Below, piece after piece: positions 8,455 through 17,640 of a stretch of 64,000 nt of DNA. The DNA lies in NCBI RefSeq assembly GCF_001428605.1, contig NZ_LMID01000016.1:1-64000 (forward strand). Reading direction: 5' to 3'. How positions within the stretch are numbered: position 1 is the stretch's first letter; every line of letters begins with the position of its first letter. Position numbers and translations under genes: made by a program. The notes beneath the pieces were generated by a model that was not told the origin of the DNA, made no database searches, and saw only the letters and a list, made by a program, of their open reading frames with translations. The DNA comes from Sphingomonas sp. Root720. GTDB lineage: Bacteria > Pseudomonadota > Alphaproteobacteria > Sphingomonadales > Sphingomonadaceae.

Positions 8455-9752
8455 CAAAGCGCTCCATAATCGACGGTAGCGAACTCGCCGTGAATCTTGG
8501 GCCCGAGCGCCCACGGTCGCAGTTGTGCGACCTCATCGGCCATGACGCCGTGCTGGCGCCCATCACCGAGCGCGGGGTGGATATAATCGTACTCGTAGAC
8601 GCCAAGCCCGTCATCCAACTGGCCGACCTTGGCGATGTTCTTCTTGAGGCGGCGATCCGAGGCCATTAGCGCCGCGCTGCCAGCTTGGGCGCCTGCGCCA
8701 AGCAATTGCTGCCCGATGTTCCCGCTCGTCGTCGTGGTGCCGTAGCCGTTCGATGCCTGCCGGATCTGACCATTGAGCGCGGCGGTCCCGACATAGGGAA
8801 TATCGGCTGCCGTGTTGAGCAGCGACAGGGCCGGCGATACACCGGCGAACTCTGCATTCCGAAGATCGCCGGTCAGGCCGAGCGCGGTCAACATTTGCTG
8901 GACCTGCGACTGCTGCGCCGCATCGCCCGCCTTCGCCGCGTCGAGCGCGCGGTCCTGACCCTGACTGAACTGCCCGCCAAGCGCCTGCGCCGCGGCAAGC
9001 TGCCTTCCCTGATCAGCGTTGAAGTCCGACGACAGGAGTCCGGTCGACGCATCCATTCGGCCGCGTTCGCCGCTCCACGCCGCATCCGACTGGCCGCCAG
9101 CTTGGAGCCGGCGGTTCTCCGCATCGTTGTAATTCTGATAGCGCAGATTGTTCTCGCTATCGGCGAGGTTCTTGGACAGCACGTCGCCGAATGCCGTGGA
9201 CAGCCCTGCGCCCATTCCCGAGGCGGCGAAGCGCTGGTTGGCGGCCTTCGTCACGCTGTCCTGCGACTGCTTCACCATCGCGTCGAGATATGGGTTTGCC
9301 GTCGAATAGGACGGGTCCATCATTGACTCGTACATCGAAGCGGACGGCTGCGCGTTGAGATATTTCCCGCCGGCTACCCCGGTAGCGAATCCCGTGGCCG
9401 GATTGCTGCCGCTGGTTCCGTTGGCGATGCCGGTCAGCAGCCCGGTCGACGGATCTGCCGCCGATGCGTTCGGGGCCTGCATCCGCGCATAGGTCGACGC
9501 GCCTGGGTTGAGCCCTACCCCTCCGCCGCTTCCCAATGCCTGCGCGCTGTTCTGCGCGCTCTGGACGAATGGTGACGACTGGAACGCCTCGGGCGCGATG
9601 CTGTTGAAGGCATCATAGGCCTGCTTCGACATATCCTGAAGACGAGGCTGGTTCTCGTCATAGGTCGCCGACGTCTGCTCCATACCCTTGATGATATAGG
9701 GCTGGGCAGGCCCCCAGGGCGTGTTCTTCGACTTGCTGCTGGAGAGGCCCAT
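8454..9752 (-). CDS. Virion protein with C-terminal S74 chaperone-like domain
   Basis: A 432-residue protein. Residues 1-370 are Ala/Gln/Ser/Asn-rich helical sequence; the C-terminus (from about 375) reads ASDRRLKKNIAKVGQLDDG, the signature of the peptidase S74 intramolecular chaperone domain, followed by YEYDYIHP and an EVAQLRP segment. S74 domains usually trimerise and self-cleave from tail fibres or spikes. Here it is fused to a helical rather than a fibre-like body, so its structural role is uncertain. The start was chosen at MGLSSSKSKN, 1 bp after the upstream gene. Confidence 0.7.
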   Translation of the reverse strand: MGLSSSKSKNTPWGPAQPYIIKGMEQTSATYDENQPRLQDMSKQAYDAFNSIAPEAFQSSPFVQSAQNSAQALGSGGGVGLNPGASTYARMQAPNASAADPSTGLLTGIANGTSGSNPATGFATGVAGGKYLNAQPSASMYESMMDPSYSTANPYLDAMVKQSQDSVTKAANQRFAASGMGAGLSTAFGDVLSKNLADSENNLRYQNYNDAENRRLQAGGQSDAAWSGERGRMDASTGLLSSDFNADQGRQLAAAQALGGQFSQGQDRALDAAKAGDAAQQSQVQQMLTALGLTGDLRNAEFAGVSPALSLLNTAADIPYVGTAALNGQIRQASNGYGTTTTSGNIGQQLLGAGAQAGSAALMASDRRLKKNIAKVGQLDDGLGVYEYDYIHPALGDGRQHGVMADEVAQLRPWALGPKIHGEFATVDYGAL

Positions 9753-9753
9753 A

Positions 9754-10113
9754 TTATAATTCCTTGCGAACGGCGGCTTGGTGGAGCCGATAACCATTTG
9801 GGGCGAGAGCCTTGACCCAGCCCGGCCGGCTTTCCACAAGCGCGGCGACACAGCCCATGGAGGAGCCCCACGCTTCAACTTGGGGGCGGAGCGTTTCGAT
9901 CAGTTCGTTCAGATCGCCGGCCGCCACAAGGAAATGCACATCCCGCGCTCCGGTCGGGTAGATCTTGATTTCAGCGACCAGTGCTGCGTTTTCCGAGCAC
10001 CAAAACCGCGCCCTCCCGCTCCACACCTGACCAGCCAGCCAATCAGGCGAGTAATAGCGCCGGTCCATCACTTCGGCGAAAGACGGGAGCCATTGCAGGA
10101 AGTCATGCATCAT
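9754..10113 (-). CDS. Small phage protein, possible GNAT-like fold
   Basis: A 119-residue Trp/Arg/Val-rich protein. The pattern of a short helix, central strands (AALVAEIKIYPTGARDVHFL) and a late GWVKALAPNGYRLHQ segment resembles phage-encoded acetyltransferase-like proteins, but no acetyl-CoA motif is clear. The start overlaps the upstream stop (ATGA). Treat the fold suggestion as weak. Confidence 0.6.
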   Translation of the reverse strand: MMHDFLQWLPSFAEVMDRRYYSPDWLAGQVWSGRARFWCSENAALVAEIKIYPTGARDVHFLVAAGDLNELIETLRPQVEAWGSSMGCVAALVESRPGWVKALAPNGYRLHQAAVRKEL

Positions 10114-10343
10114 GCCGCCGTCCCCGTGGCGTCCTTCCACTCGGCATCTTCACTGTTCCACCAAATCGGCTGTTTCAGCGTCCGATCGTAGAACACCTGC
10201 CCATCGGTCGGGCCCTGCGGTCGTTCGGTGGTCGCGCCCGTGCCGAGTGCGAAGCGGGTCAGTCGGTTGATGGCGTCGCGCGCCTTCCGGTTCCATTCCT
10301 TCTGGTCGCGCTCGCTTTCCTTGACCAGCGGCGGCAGGCTCAT
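10110..10343 (-). CDS. Small hypothetical phage protein
   Basis: A 77-residue hydrophilic protein with an N-terminal helix (VKESERDQKEWNRKARDAIN) and a C-terminal segment GQVFYDRTLKQPIWWNSED, the latter similar in style to short fibre-attachment or collar-like beta motifs. It overlaps its neighbours by 4 nt on both sides, so it is an integral member of the late operon. Function unknown. Confidence 0.6.
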   Translation of the reverse strand: MSLPPLVKESERDQKEWNRKARDAINRLTRFALGTGATTERPQGPTDGQVFYDRTLKQPIWWNSEDAEWKDATGTAA

Positions 10344-11767
10344 GCCCGGCCTCCCGGCATCGCTTCAATGTCATAGCCCTGCACGTAGGACCATGCCTCG
10401 CCCGCGGCGATTGCCAGCTTGACCTGGCTGAGATTGGCCGACTGCCGCATCCGGTAGAAGCCACCATTGGTCCGATCGGTATAATCCGTGCTCGCCACGT
10501 CGTCGGACAGGCTGTCCGATAGCGAAAGCGTCACTGTGGCGTTCTCCATGTCCCCCAACGGGCGGACGCTGTTGATCCTGGCCCTACGCCCCGGAACAAG
10601 CTCCTTGCGCGCGTCGACCAGCGTGGCGGCCATGGGAGTGCCCGACAGCCCGCCAAGCATGCCAGTGCCGTCGACCATCAGCATCACCGGATAGCCACCG
10701 CGGAAAGCCGCGCTATCGAGCGACACGGGGATCAAATCGAGGTTGCCGTAAATGGCGTCGAGATCCTCCAGCGTCGCGCCGGCCGCCAGTGCCGAGAACA
10801 TCCGCTGCTGACCGATCTTTGCCGTCGTCCAGCGCTGCAACCCGTAATGATAGAGGAATACGAGGCTGGTCGGATTCGCGCTCGGGACAGCCACGATGTA
10901 GAGCGAGCGGGTCGGGTCGACGACGGCCGACATATTCTCCAGATAGGTGCGGTCCAGCATCGCCAGAAACTCGCGGTCGACCTTTTCGGAGCCGATCGCC
11001 TCGACGGTGATCCCGTCGCAGGCCATCAACCCCTTTGCCGAAAGGAAAAACGTGATCTTGCCGTATGTCGCGAGTGACCAGGGGGCGATGCAGCCGACGT
11101 CCGTCGCGATCTCGTCGAACTGCCAGATCGTGTCGTCGGCGGTATAGGTCATCCGGAGAATGCGGTTTTCCTGAAAGATCAGGCCATACTCACCGCCCAC
11201 CACGCCGGTTATGTCGCCGCCGCTGGGCATCTGGTACAGCCCGGCCTCCAGCGTGCCCGGTGTCCATTCGGACGGGTCGCCATTGTCCGACCATGCGACC
11301 CGCAGCGGATCGTCATCGGCATACCCCGCGACGACGAAACCCCGCACCACGGCCATGAAGCGCGCAGTCGGCGCGGAGGAGTCGAGGTCCCCGAAGGACG
11401 ACGGAGAGGCCGGGTCGAACTTCTGGATAGGGTCGGTCCCGTTGGTCGCCAGCATGAACGAGGCATAGGGGCAGAATCGCACGCCGACCGCTGCCGATGA
11501 GGTCATGCCGGTTTTCACGTCGGTATAGCCCGAACTTGTGTAGCGCCTGATCTTCGCGGCAGTCGCTGCGAACACGAAGTTTTCGGAATTGGTGCGATAG
11601 GCAGCCGCTCCGAGACATGTCGCACCTAGCGCGCCGTTCGCTGCTTCCGAGAATTGCGGGATGGGCGCGTAGCCATTGGCAATCGGGCACACCCCGTCCG
11701 CCGACAAGAGTCCGTCCTGAAGATGGGGGGGCTGATCCGGCTTATATTCGCCGAATATCATCCTCAC
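10340..11767 (-). CDS. Tail hub / packaged-DNA stabilisation protein (P22 gp10-like)
   Basis: A 475-residue beta-rich protein with the length (P22 gp10 is of similar size) and position expected of the tail hub that plugs the portal after packaging. Segments such as RVAWSDNGDPSEWTPGT and YGLIFQENRILRMTYT are characteristic of this propeller-like family as I know it. A GTG start at 11765-11767, overlapping the upstream stop as GTGA and preceded by GGGGGC, is preferred to an ATG two codons downstream. Confidence 0.7.
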   Translation of the reverse strand: MRMIFGEYKPDQPPHLQDGLLSADGVCPIANGYAPIPQFSEAANGALGATCLGAAAYRTNSENFVFAATAAKIRRYTSSGYTDVKTGMTSSAAVGVRFCPYASFMLATNGTDPIQKFDPASPSSFGDLDSSAPTARFMAVVRGFVVAGYADDDPLRVAWSDNGDPSEWTPGTLEAGLYQMPSGGDITGVVGGEYGLIFQENRILRMTYTADDTIWQFDEIATDVGCIAPWSLATYGKITFFLSAKGLMACDGITVEAIGSEKVDREFLAMLDRTYLENMSAVVDPTRSLYIVAVPSANPTSLVFLYHYGLQRWTTAKIGQQRMFSALAAGATLEDLDAIYGNLDLIPVSLDSAAFRGGYPVMLMVDGTGMLGGLSGTPMAATLVDARKELVPGRRARINSVRPLGDMENATVTLSLSDSLSDDVASTDYTDRTNGGFYRMRQSANLSQVKLAIAAGEAWSYVQGYDIEAMPGGRA

Positions 11768-12495
11768 AGGGTGCCCCCGATGAAGCTCGCATAATCATCC
11801 ACTCCGCGCCTACCGAAGCAGGCGAGGTCGGTTCGGAGCGTTGTCCTGCTGACCGGCTCCGGATAACGCGCGACCATCCCGTCGACGGCATTGACGAACA
11901 GCGTCGCCAGGTTGGCCATGCGGCTGTCGTTCCACCCGAGCAGCTCGGCTTGTGCCAGCGCGCCATAGAGATAGACATTCGGGTGCTGGGATAGCAGCCA
12001 GTTGGTCGACGTGGCTTCACCAAGCGCCGGCAGCGTTTCGTACCGGGTGAACTCGGCCGTGAAGGAAGTATCGAGCGGAGCAGGGTAGAAACGAAGCTGA
12101 CCCTGGACGATCGTGTAATACCGCGGCGGGTCGCCTGCGATGAAGGCTGAAACGCTCGATCGCTCGGACTCTACCCCGTATTTCATCGCCACCAGCGATT
12201 CCGGCGAGGCGTAGAGAACCTCCCACGGCCGATCGAGGCTGGTTATCTCGATCGAAATTGGAAGAATGATGTCTGTGCTAACTGACGGGAAATCGACATA
12301 TTCCGCATCGATCGTCAGCGTGTCGCGAACCGCCATAGGCCGAACAGCCCGCCCCCTGTCGATGGCGTCGGCGAGGCGAGCGTTGATCTCGGCTTCGGTG
12401 AGGGACACCAGCGTTCCCTCCTGGCCGGCCAGGTCGGCGCCGTCGAGCCACACCGCGAGCGACGCGACCAGCTCAAAATAAGTGCTGAGTGCCAT
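11764..12495 (-). CDS. Head-tail adaptor protein
   Basis: A 243-residue protein directly upstream of the tail hub and downstream of the coat gene. It has helices at the N-terminus (ALSTYFELVASLAVWL), a central beta region (PPRYYTIVQGQLRFYPAP) and a C-terminal helical region (YGALAQAELLGW). The pattern of a strand motif reading LRFYPAP followed by YLYGAL is typical of podoviral adaptors of the SU10/gp4 kind, which dock onto the portal. The exact subfamily is inferred. Confidence 0.7.
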   Translation of the reverse strand: MALSTYFELVASLAVWLDGADLAGQEGTLVSLTEAEINARLADAIDRGRAVRPMAVRDTLTIDAEYVDFPSVSTDIILPISIEITSLDRPWEVLYASPESLVAMKYGVESERSSVSAFIAGDPPRYYTIVQGQLRFYPAPLDTSFTAEFTRYETLPALGEATSTNWLLSQHPNVYLYGALAQAELLGWNDSRMANLATLFVNAVDGMVARYPEPVSRTTLRTDLACFGRRGVDDYASFIGGTL

Positions 12496-12549
12496 CAGAA
12501 TACTCGCGAAAGGGTGGCCCCGACCGATGCCGGGGCCAGTGGGGAGGTG

Positions 12550-13812
12550 TTACGCAGTACCGCTGATGCGGGTTGCCAGTCGGGGATCGATCGCCTTGAG
12601 TCCGTAAAGGACATCGAGGCGGAAGGTGCTTACGTCGGTCGACCCGTTGTAGAACGGGATCATGCGAACGCTGGTGCCCTTGTAGCTCTCGCGAGCCACA
12701 TCGACCGCGCCGGGCGGCGAGACCATCGGCACGATCGCCAGCGCGAAGGCGTTCTTGTGGAACACCACGTTCTGGGAGTAGGTCGCGCCTGCCGTACCCT
12801 TGAAGTTGATCGGCAGGTTGTTCAGGTCGGTCGCGCCGACCACCGAGACGTTCTGGAAGGCGCCGTCCCAGATCGCCGCCGGATACATGATCACGTCGCC
12901 CTCGTTCGAGGCCATCGTGGCATCCGACACGACCGTGAACTCCTTGAGCCAGGGCAACCGCGCCTTGGTCACAGGGTTGACGGCATAGACGCCCGTGCCG
13001 CCCGGGGTGCCGATCGTGAAGACCTCGCCGGCCTTGACGGTATCGGTAGCGCCGGTGAAGGTATCCATGTGGACAGTCTGGATCATCGTGTCCTTGACCG
13101 CCGCATATGCGATAGTGGCAGACGTGATCGAGAGATCCATAAGGATCGAGCCGGTGCGCGAGCCCATCGTGATCGACTGGACATTTTGCGACATCTTCGT
13201 GCTGACGCCGCCGATCTTGCCGAGATCGCCTTCGCGATAAGCGCTATTCGCGGCGCCCTGGATGAAGAGCCCGGTCTGCGTGCCGAGAAGGCCCCACTGA
13301 TCGGCCGGCGACAGGAACGCCGTCCGACCATCGCTCATCACCGCCTGTTCGTCGAGTCGCTGGGGCGCCAGCGCGAAATCGGCGAACGAGTTGATGACCT
13401 GGCCCGGCGTGCCAACCCAATTGGGAACCTTGCTGGCGAGCGACAGCACGTCGCCGTCGATCTTATTCGCGAGCTGCACCATCGCGGGCTTGATCACCCG
13501 CTCGGACAGATCCTTTATGTTCAGCGTCAGTTCCTGCGACGTGAATGAGAAATCGACCCCCTTCTGCTGGTCGACGGTGAGCGAAACCTTGCCTTCGACG
13601 ACATCCTGAGCCGAGGCGTTCGCGCCGCTGCGGACGGTAAAGTCGGTGGGGCGCTTGATGGACACCGTTGCACCGGCCTGGAAGCCGTTCTTGGCGTCGC
13701 CATATTCGCTTTCGAGGCCGCGATGGACGGCCTTGGCCGCGCCCAGCTCGTTGTCGAGGATCATCAGCGCCTCTTTGGCGATGACGTCGATCGTAAGGAC
13801 GGTATTGGACAT
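12550..13812 (-). CDS. Major capsid protein, P22 coat family
   Basis: A 420-residue protein, close in length to the P22 coat protein (430). It starts MSNTVLTIDVIAKEALMILD and contains FTSQELTLNIKDLSERVIKP and an Ala/Val-rich central domain, features I associate with the P22 coat family (HK97 fold with an inserted domain). It lies next to the scaffold gene as expected. It would form the icosahedral shell. Confidence 0.85.
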   Translation of the reverse strand: MSNTVLTIDVIAKEALMILDNELGAAKAVHRGLESEYGDAKNGFQAGATVSIKRPTDFTVRSGANASAQDVVEGKVSLTVDQQKGVDFSFTSQELTLNIKDLSERVIKPAMVQLANKIDGDVLSLASKVPNWVGTPGQVINSFADFALAPQRLDEQAVMSDGRTAFLSPADQWGLLGTQTGLFIQGAANSAYREGDLGKIGGVSTKMSQNVQSITMGSRTGSILMDLSITSATIAYAAVKDTMIQTVHMDTFTGATDTVKAGEVFTIGTPGGTGVYAVNPVTKARLPWLKEFTVVSDATMASNEGDVIMYPAAIWDGAFQNVSVVGATDLNNLPINFKGTAGATYSQNVVFHKNAFALAIVPMVSPPGAVDVARESYKGTSVRMIPFYNGSTDVSTFRLDVLYGLKAIDPRLATRISGTA

Positions 13813-13867
13813 GGGAAAATTCCATCTATGGGATCATGGCGTCTCTCGACGCTGGATCATGTTGGGT

Positions 13868-14752
13868 TCAGTCCCCCTGCTTCGCGCGCCATGCCCGGTA
13901 TTCATCCATGGACATGGCGGACGGATCGGAGGTTCCGGAGCCTGCGCCTGCGCCGACCTCATTGGCCGGCTTGGCGCTGGAGTTGGCCGCCGCCTTCGCT
14001 GCGGCACGGTTGCGTTCGACGAATTGATCCCACCGATGAGCCTTATCCAGAATCTTGAATTCGGCAGCGCCTGCCTGCGAAGCGAACTCCGCCGGTATTC
14101 CTTGGCTGACTGCGAATTGCTCAAGCGTCTGGCGCCTTTCGGGCGACCAATCCTTGATTTCCTTAGCCGCTCTGGCTTCTTCCGCCTCGCGCGCCTTGGC
14201 AGCTTCCTGCTGGGCACGAGACTGCTTGAGCGTCATGTGTTCGGTGATTTGGGCGTTAAGCGTCGCCTGCTCCCGAAGGAGTTCGTCGCGCACACCCTTT
14301 GCATGCTGCACTTGTGGCTCGCTATGGTCGAGGGCCGACCAGTCGACACCATTGAACTCGGCAAGCTGAGTGCTCAGATTGTCGAGCTTGGCGAACGCCC
14401 GAATCTCCGCTGCGGATAGCTGCTGAGCCTGCTGGACGGCCTGTTGCTGAGCCTCCAGTGCGCGCCGCTGCTCCGCGAGAAGTTGCGTCTTCACCGTATA
14501 GTCCGAATTACGCATAACCGCGTCTTTCAGGACCTTGGGCACCTTGTATTTGGCGCCCTCATATTCGACCTCGTCAAGATCGTCCTCGACCGGGAGAAGG
14601 TCAGAGAAATCCGGCCCGTCCTGTCGATTGTCGCTTGATTCAGCCGTTCCCTCGGCGGGGGCTGTGACTTCCGTGTTGGCAACCGCGACTTCCTGCGTAT
14701 CCGCAGGGCTGGTCGCTTCGCCGACCGGATTGGTCGCCGTTTCGGTATCCAT
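13868..14752 (-). CDS. Scaffolding protein
   Basis: A 294-residue acidic, strongly helical protein. The N-terminal 60 residues are Thr/Ala/Glu-rich and disordered-looking; about residues 80-190 are Gln/Glu/Ala-rich heptads (AEQRRALEAQQQAVQQAQQL); the C-terminus is basic (YRAWRAKQGD), the typical coat-binding end of scaffold proteins. Position between portal and coat and the similarity in length to P22 gp8 (303) support the call. The ATG at 14750-14752 is preferred over an upstream TTG. Confidence 0.75.
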   Translation of the reverse strand: MDTETATNPVGEATSPADTQEVAVANTEVTAPAEGTAESSDNRQDGPDFSDLLPVEDDLDEVEYEGAKYKVPKVLKDAVMRNSDYTVKTQLLAEQRRALEAQQQAVQQAQQLSAAEIRAFAKLDNLSTQLAEFNGVDWSALDHSEPQVQHAKGVRDELLREQATLNAQITEHMTLKQSRAQQEAAKAREAEEARAAKEIKDWSPERRQTLEQFAVSQGIPAEFASQAGAAEFKILDKAHRWDQFVERNRAAAKAAANSSAKPANEVGAGAGSGTSDPSAMSMDEYRAWRAKQGD

Positions 14753-14782
14753 CAAAGGGTTCCATCTATGGGAGGAAGCGCA

Positions 14783-16900
14783 TCACTGCGCGAAGGGCGC
14801 CGGCTCCGGTTGGCCCATGCCCTGCGGCATTGGCTCCATTGGCGGCATCATCCCATTGCCCGGAACAGGCATGGGCATTCCTTGCGGCTCTTCGCCGCCG
14901 GGAACCAGGTTCGCGGTCTCAGCCACGTCTTGCAGCGTCTCGATGATCATCTGCTGGACCATCTCGGGCGTCATCGTGCCGGCCAGAGCGGTCATGCGCT
15001 CTGTGACGGCCTTGTACGCCTCGACGTCGGCTTTCTTGCTGTCGGCCTCCGCTTTCTCGCGGTTGCCCTCGGCCTTGCGCTGCGCCTCCTGCAAAGCCTG
15101 CTGGAGTTGGCCGATAGCCTGCTGTGCCTGCTGCTGGATCTGTTGGATCTGCTGCTGCGCGGCCTGCGCTTCGGGGTTCTCGCCCTGCTCGGCCTGGCGC
15201 ACTTGTGGCGGCAGCATGGCCTGCAATCGCTTGACCGCCTTGTCGCCGCCCGGAATGTCCATGTTCTCGACGATGAGGTCGCCAAGGATGGCAGCGCTGT
15301 CCGGATTGGCGCGGACCAGTTCGGTCAGCATATCCGCCGCCTCCTCGCGCTGCGAGGTGTAGGACGGGCCGGCCTTCACGGTCAGGTCGTATTTGCCGAG
15401 CGTCAGGTTGTAGATGCCGGCCTCGGGGTCGGGCTGCCCTTCCTTGTCGGTGATCTGCACCTCTTCCGGCTTGCCGTCCTGACCCAGCACCCGGATCATC
15501 CGCTCGGTATTGTAGACCTTCGGAATCAGGTCGATCAGCACCTTGCCGGTGTGGCGGATCGCGCGGCTGAGATTGTCGATGAAGTGGAAGGTGGAAACAT
15601 CGCCCTCGCGCTGCCGGGCCATGATCGCGCGCCCGCTCGTCTCGTTCGATCGCGCCCCGAGCGAGGCGTCATAGAGGCCCATCACGGCCTTCATGTCGTC
15701 CGACGCGTTCATCGCCTCCTGCAATTCGCCTGCCGGTACCCCGGTGAAGGGCTGGCGCTGCGGAGGCGAACCACCGGCAACGGGATCATATTCGAGGAAC
15801 GAGTGCGTCGCGTTGTTCGCGGTTGCCCAGCGCGGATCGGATGCGAACGAACCCTTGACGCCGACCCAGGGGGCCTTGGGCGCCAGCGCCACCAGTTCGG
15901 TCGCCATCGTCCGCCAGTAATTGAACATCTGCTGCGGGTCGCGCGCGTCGCGGATCAGCGAGCGGAAATGCCGCTTGCCCTCGACATTCACCTCTTCGCC
16001 ATAGACCGGGATGATCGGGATATATTTTCCGACCCATTCGATCTCGCCCAGGATGTCGACCGCGCTTAGCGTGTACTGCTTGACCTTGTAGGACTTGACG
16101 GTCCGGGGCTGGCCGATGATCTCGATCGAGCCGAACTGCTGCTGGAGCCGCTCGAGCTCGTCGTCGTAAGCCGTGCCGACGCCACCCATTCCCTCATGGG
16201 TGAACTGGACCATTTCGCGGCTGACCTCGGACCGCTTCCAATATTCGGCGACCCGGACAGTCTTGCCCTCGCTGTCGCACCAGCCATTGGCGTTGGTCCA
16301 CGCCGACGACGAGAAATCCACCTTGGCGGCCTTGGTATATTTCCGCTGGTAGAGCGCCTCAGGGATCTGGTCGATGATGAAGGCCGTCATCCAGTCCGAA
16401 CTATCCGCGCACTGGCTATAGGGGTCGCCATAGACCGCGAATGGGTTCGGGACCGGCTTGATCAGGATGTCTTTGTCGAACGTGTCGTCGCAGGCATAGT
16501 CGAGGTTGATGCGGATATAGCCGAAGCCCATCGTCGCCGAACTATCGACCGCGGTATCATAGGCCACGTCGGCGTTCGAAATGACCTCGATATTGCGGAT
16601 GAGGCCGCTCATCACGTCCGCTGTCTTGACGTCGCCACCCTCGACGGGGTGAACCGAGATCGCCGGCTTGTTCTGCCGGCTATCGTTGACGACCTGGCGG
16701 ATGAAGGCCGGCATCTTGTTGATGGTGTGGCAGGGGCGCCCTTCCGCCTCGCGCTGCTTGCGAACCTTTGCCGGCCACTGCCATTCGCCACCGAGACGCG
16801 CGAACCGGAGATCGTCGAGCGCATCGCGACGGTTATCGGATTCCCGGCTTTCGGCTTCGGCGAAGGCGTCGAGCGCTTCCTTGAGGATGTCGTCAGCCAT
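14783..16900 (-). CDS. Portal protein, P22-type
   Basis: A 705-residue protein, near the length of P22 gp1 (725). It contains the portal-family segments RFARLGGEWQWPAKVRKQRE, INKMPAFIRQVVNDSRQNKP and a Gln-rich C-terminal barrel-like helix region (about 580-640, AAQQQIQQIQQQAQQAIGQL). The portal is the dodecameric DNA channel at one capsid vertex and docks the terminase. The ATG overlaps the stop of the terminase nuclease ORF (TGATG), which fixes the start. Confidence 0.85.
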   Translation of the reverse strand: MADDILKEALDAFAEAESRESDNRRDALDDLRFARLGGEWQWPAKVRKQREAEGRPCHTINKMPAFIRQVVNDSRQNKPAISVHPVEGGDVKTADVMSGLIRNIEVISNADVAYDTAVDSSATMGFGYIRINLDYACDDTFDKDILIKPVPNPFAVYGDPYSQCADSSDWMTAFIIDQIPEALYQRKYTKAAKVDFSSSAWTNANGWCDSEGKTVRVAEYWKRSEVSREMVQFTHEGMGGVGTAYDDELERLQQQFGSIEIIGQPRTVKSYKVKQYTLSAVDILGEIEWVGKYIPIIPVYGEEVNVEGKRHFRSLIRDARDPQQMFNYWRTMATELVALAPKAPWVGVKGSFASDPRWATANNATHSFLEYDPVAGGSPPQRQPFTGVPAGELQEAMNASDDMKAVMGLYDASLGARSNETSGRAIMARQREGDVSTFHFIDNLSRAIRHTGKVLIDLIPKVYNTERMIRVLGQDGKPEEVQITDKEGQPDPEAGIYNLTLGKYDLTVKAGPSYTSQREEAADMLTELVRANPDSAAILGDLIVENMDIPGGDKAVKRLQAMLPPQVRQAEQGENPEAQAAQQQIQQIQQQAQQAIGQLQQALQEAQRKAEGNREKAEADSKKADVEAYKAVTERMTALAGTMTPEMVQQMIIETLQDVAETANLVPGGEEPQGMPMPVPGNGMMPPMEPMPQGMGQPEPAPFAQ

Positions 16901-17640
16901 CAGCCCATCCAGCTCCCGGAACCGCGATTGTAGAGCGTCTCTTGCTTCTTCGGCGGCGTGGTGGCGAAGCGCTTCATCATCATGGCGTAGCGCGACGATG
17001 ACAGCCGATCGTCGTTCAGTTTCACGATCTGGCCGTCCTTGCGGTGATAGAGGCGGAACTCGCCGAACCAATCCTCGAGATGGTCGAACACCTTCCAGCG
17101 GCCAGTCAGCATTCGGTCGAGCATCTCATTGATCCCGGCCTCGACACCGTTGCCGCCGTCATCATGCGTCGCCTTCTCGTGCAGCATCGCGAGCCCTTGG
17201 GCCCGGTACTGCTGCGCCAGCGCCTCGCCGGATCCCTTGTCGTGCTGCAGCCCGTCATGCGGCCATGCCCATGGCAGCCAGTCGCCCCACGGCTTCAGTG
17301 CCGCCGCGTGGATGACCGGCGTTGCCTCGCGCTGCCCGTAGGAGGCGGTGACGTAGATGCAGTCCGTGTCCTTGTCCCACGCCAGGCGGGTTGCCGCGGT
17401 GGGATGGTCCCAACCGAAGTCGAGCCCACCAATCTGCGACCAGCTATTCGGGATCTCGAAGGCTTTGACCTTGAGGATGTCCTCATCGACCGGAAAGACC
17501 CGGCCCGAACCCAGGACAGGGATGCCCTGCGCCCTGGCCTTGCGTTCGTGCGCCGGATAGCTCGCGATGATCGCCGCGCGCTGTTCGGGCGTGTAGTGCT
17601 CGGCATCGTCGATCGTCATACGGGTGACGTGCCGGCTCAT
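16900..17640 (-). CDS. Terminase large subunit, nuclease part
   Basis: A 246-residue ORF equal to the C-terminal half of a phage large terminase. The first metal-binding Asp is in QIGGLDFGWDHPTA, and the later acidic cluster NDDRLSSSRYAMMM fits the RuvC-like nuclease active site. It begins four bases before the end of the ATPase ORF (ATGA). Most relatives encode both halves as one protein of about 490 residues, so this is either a frameshifted gene or a natural split expressed by translational coupling. Confidence 0.8.
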   Translation of the reverse strand: MSRHVTRMTIDDAEHYTPEQRAAIIASYPAHERKARAQGIPVLGSGRVFPVDEDILKVKAFEIPNSWSQIGGLDFGWDHPTAATRLAWDKDTDCIYVTASYGQREATPVIHAAALKPWGDWLPWAWPHDGLQHDKGSGEALAQQYRAQGLAMLHEKATHDDGGNGVEAGINEMLDRMLTGRWKVFDHLEDWFGEFRLYHRKDGQIVKLNDDRLSSSRYAMMMKRFATTPPKKQETLYNRGSGSWMG

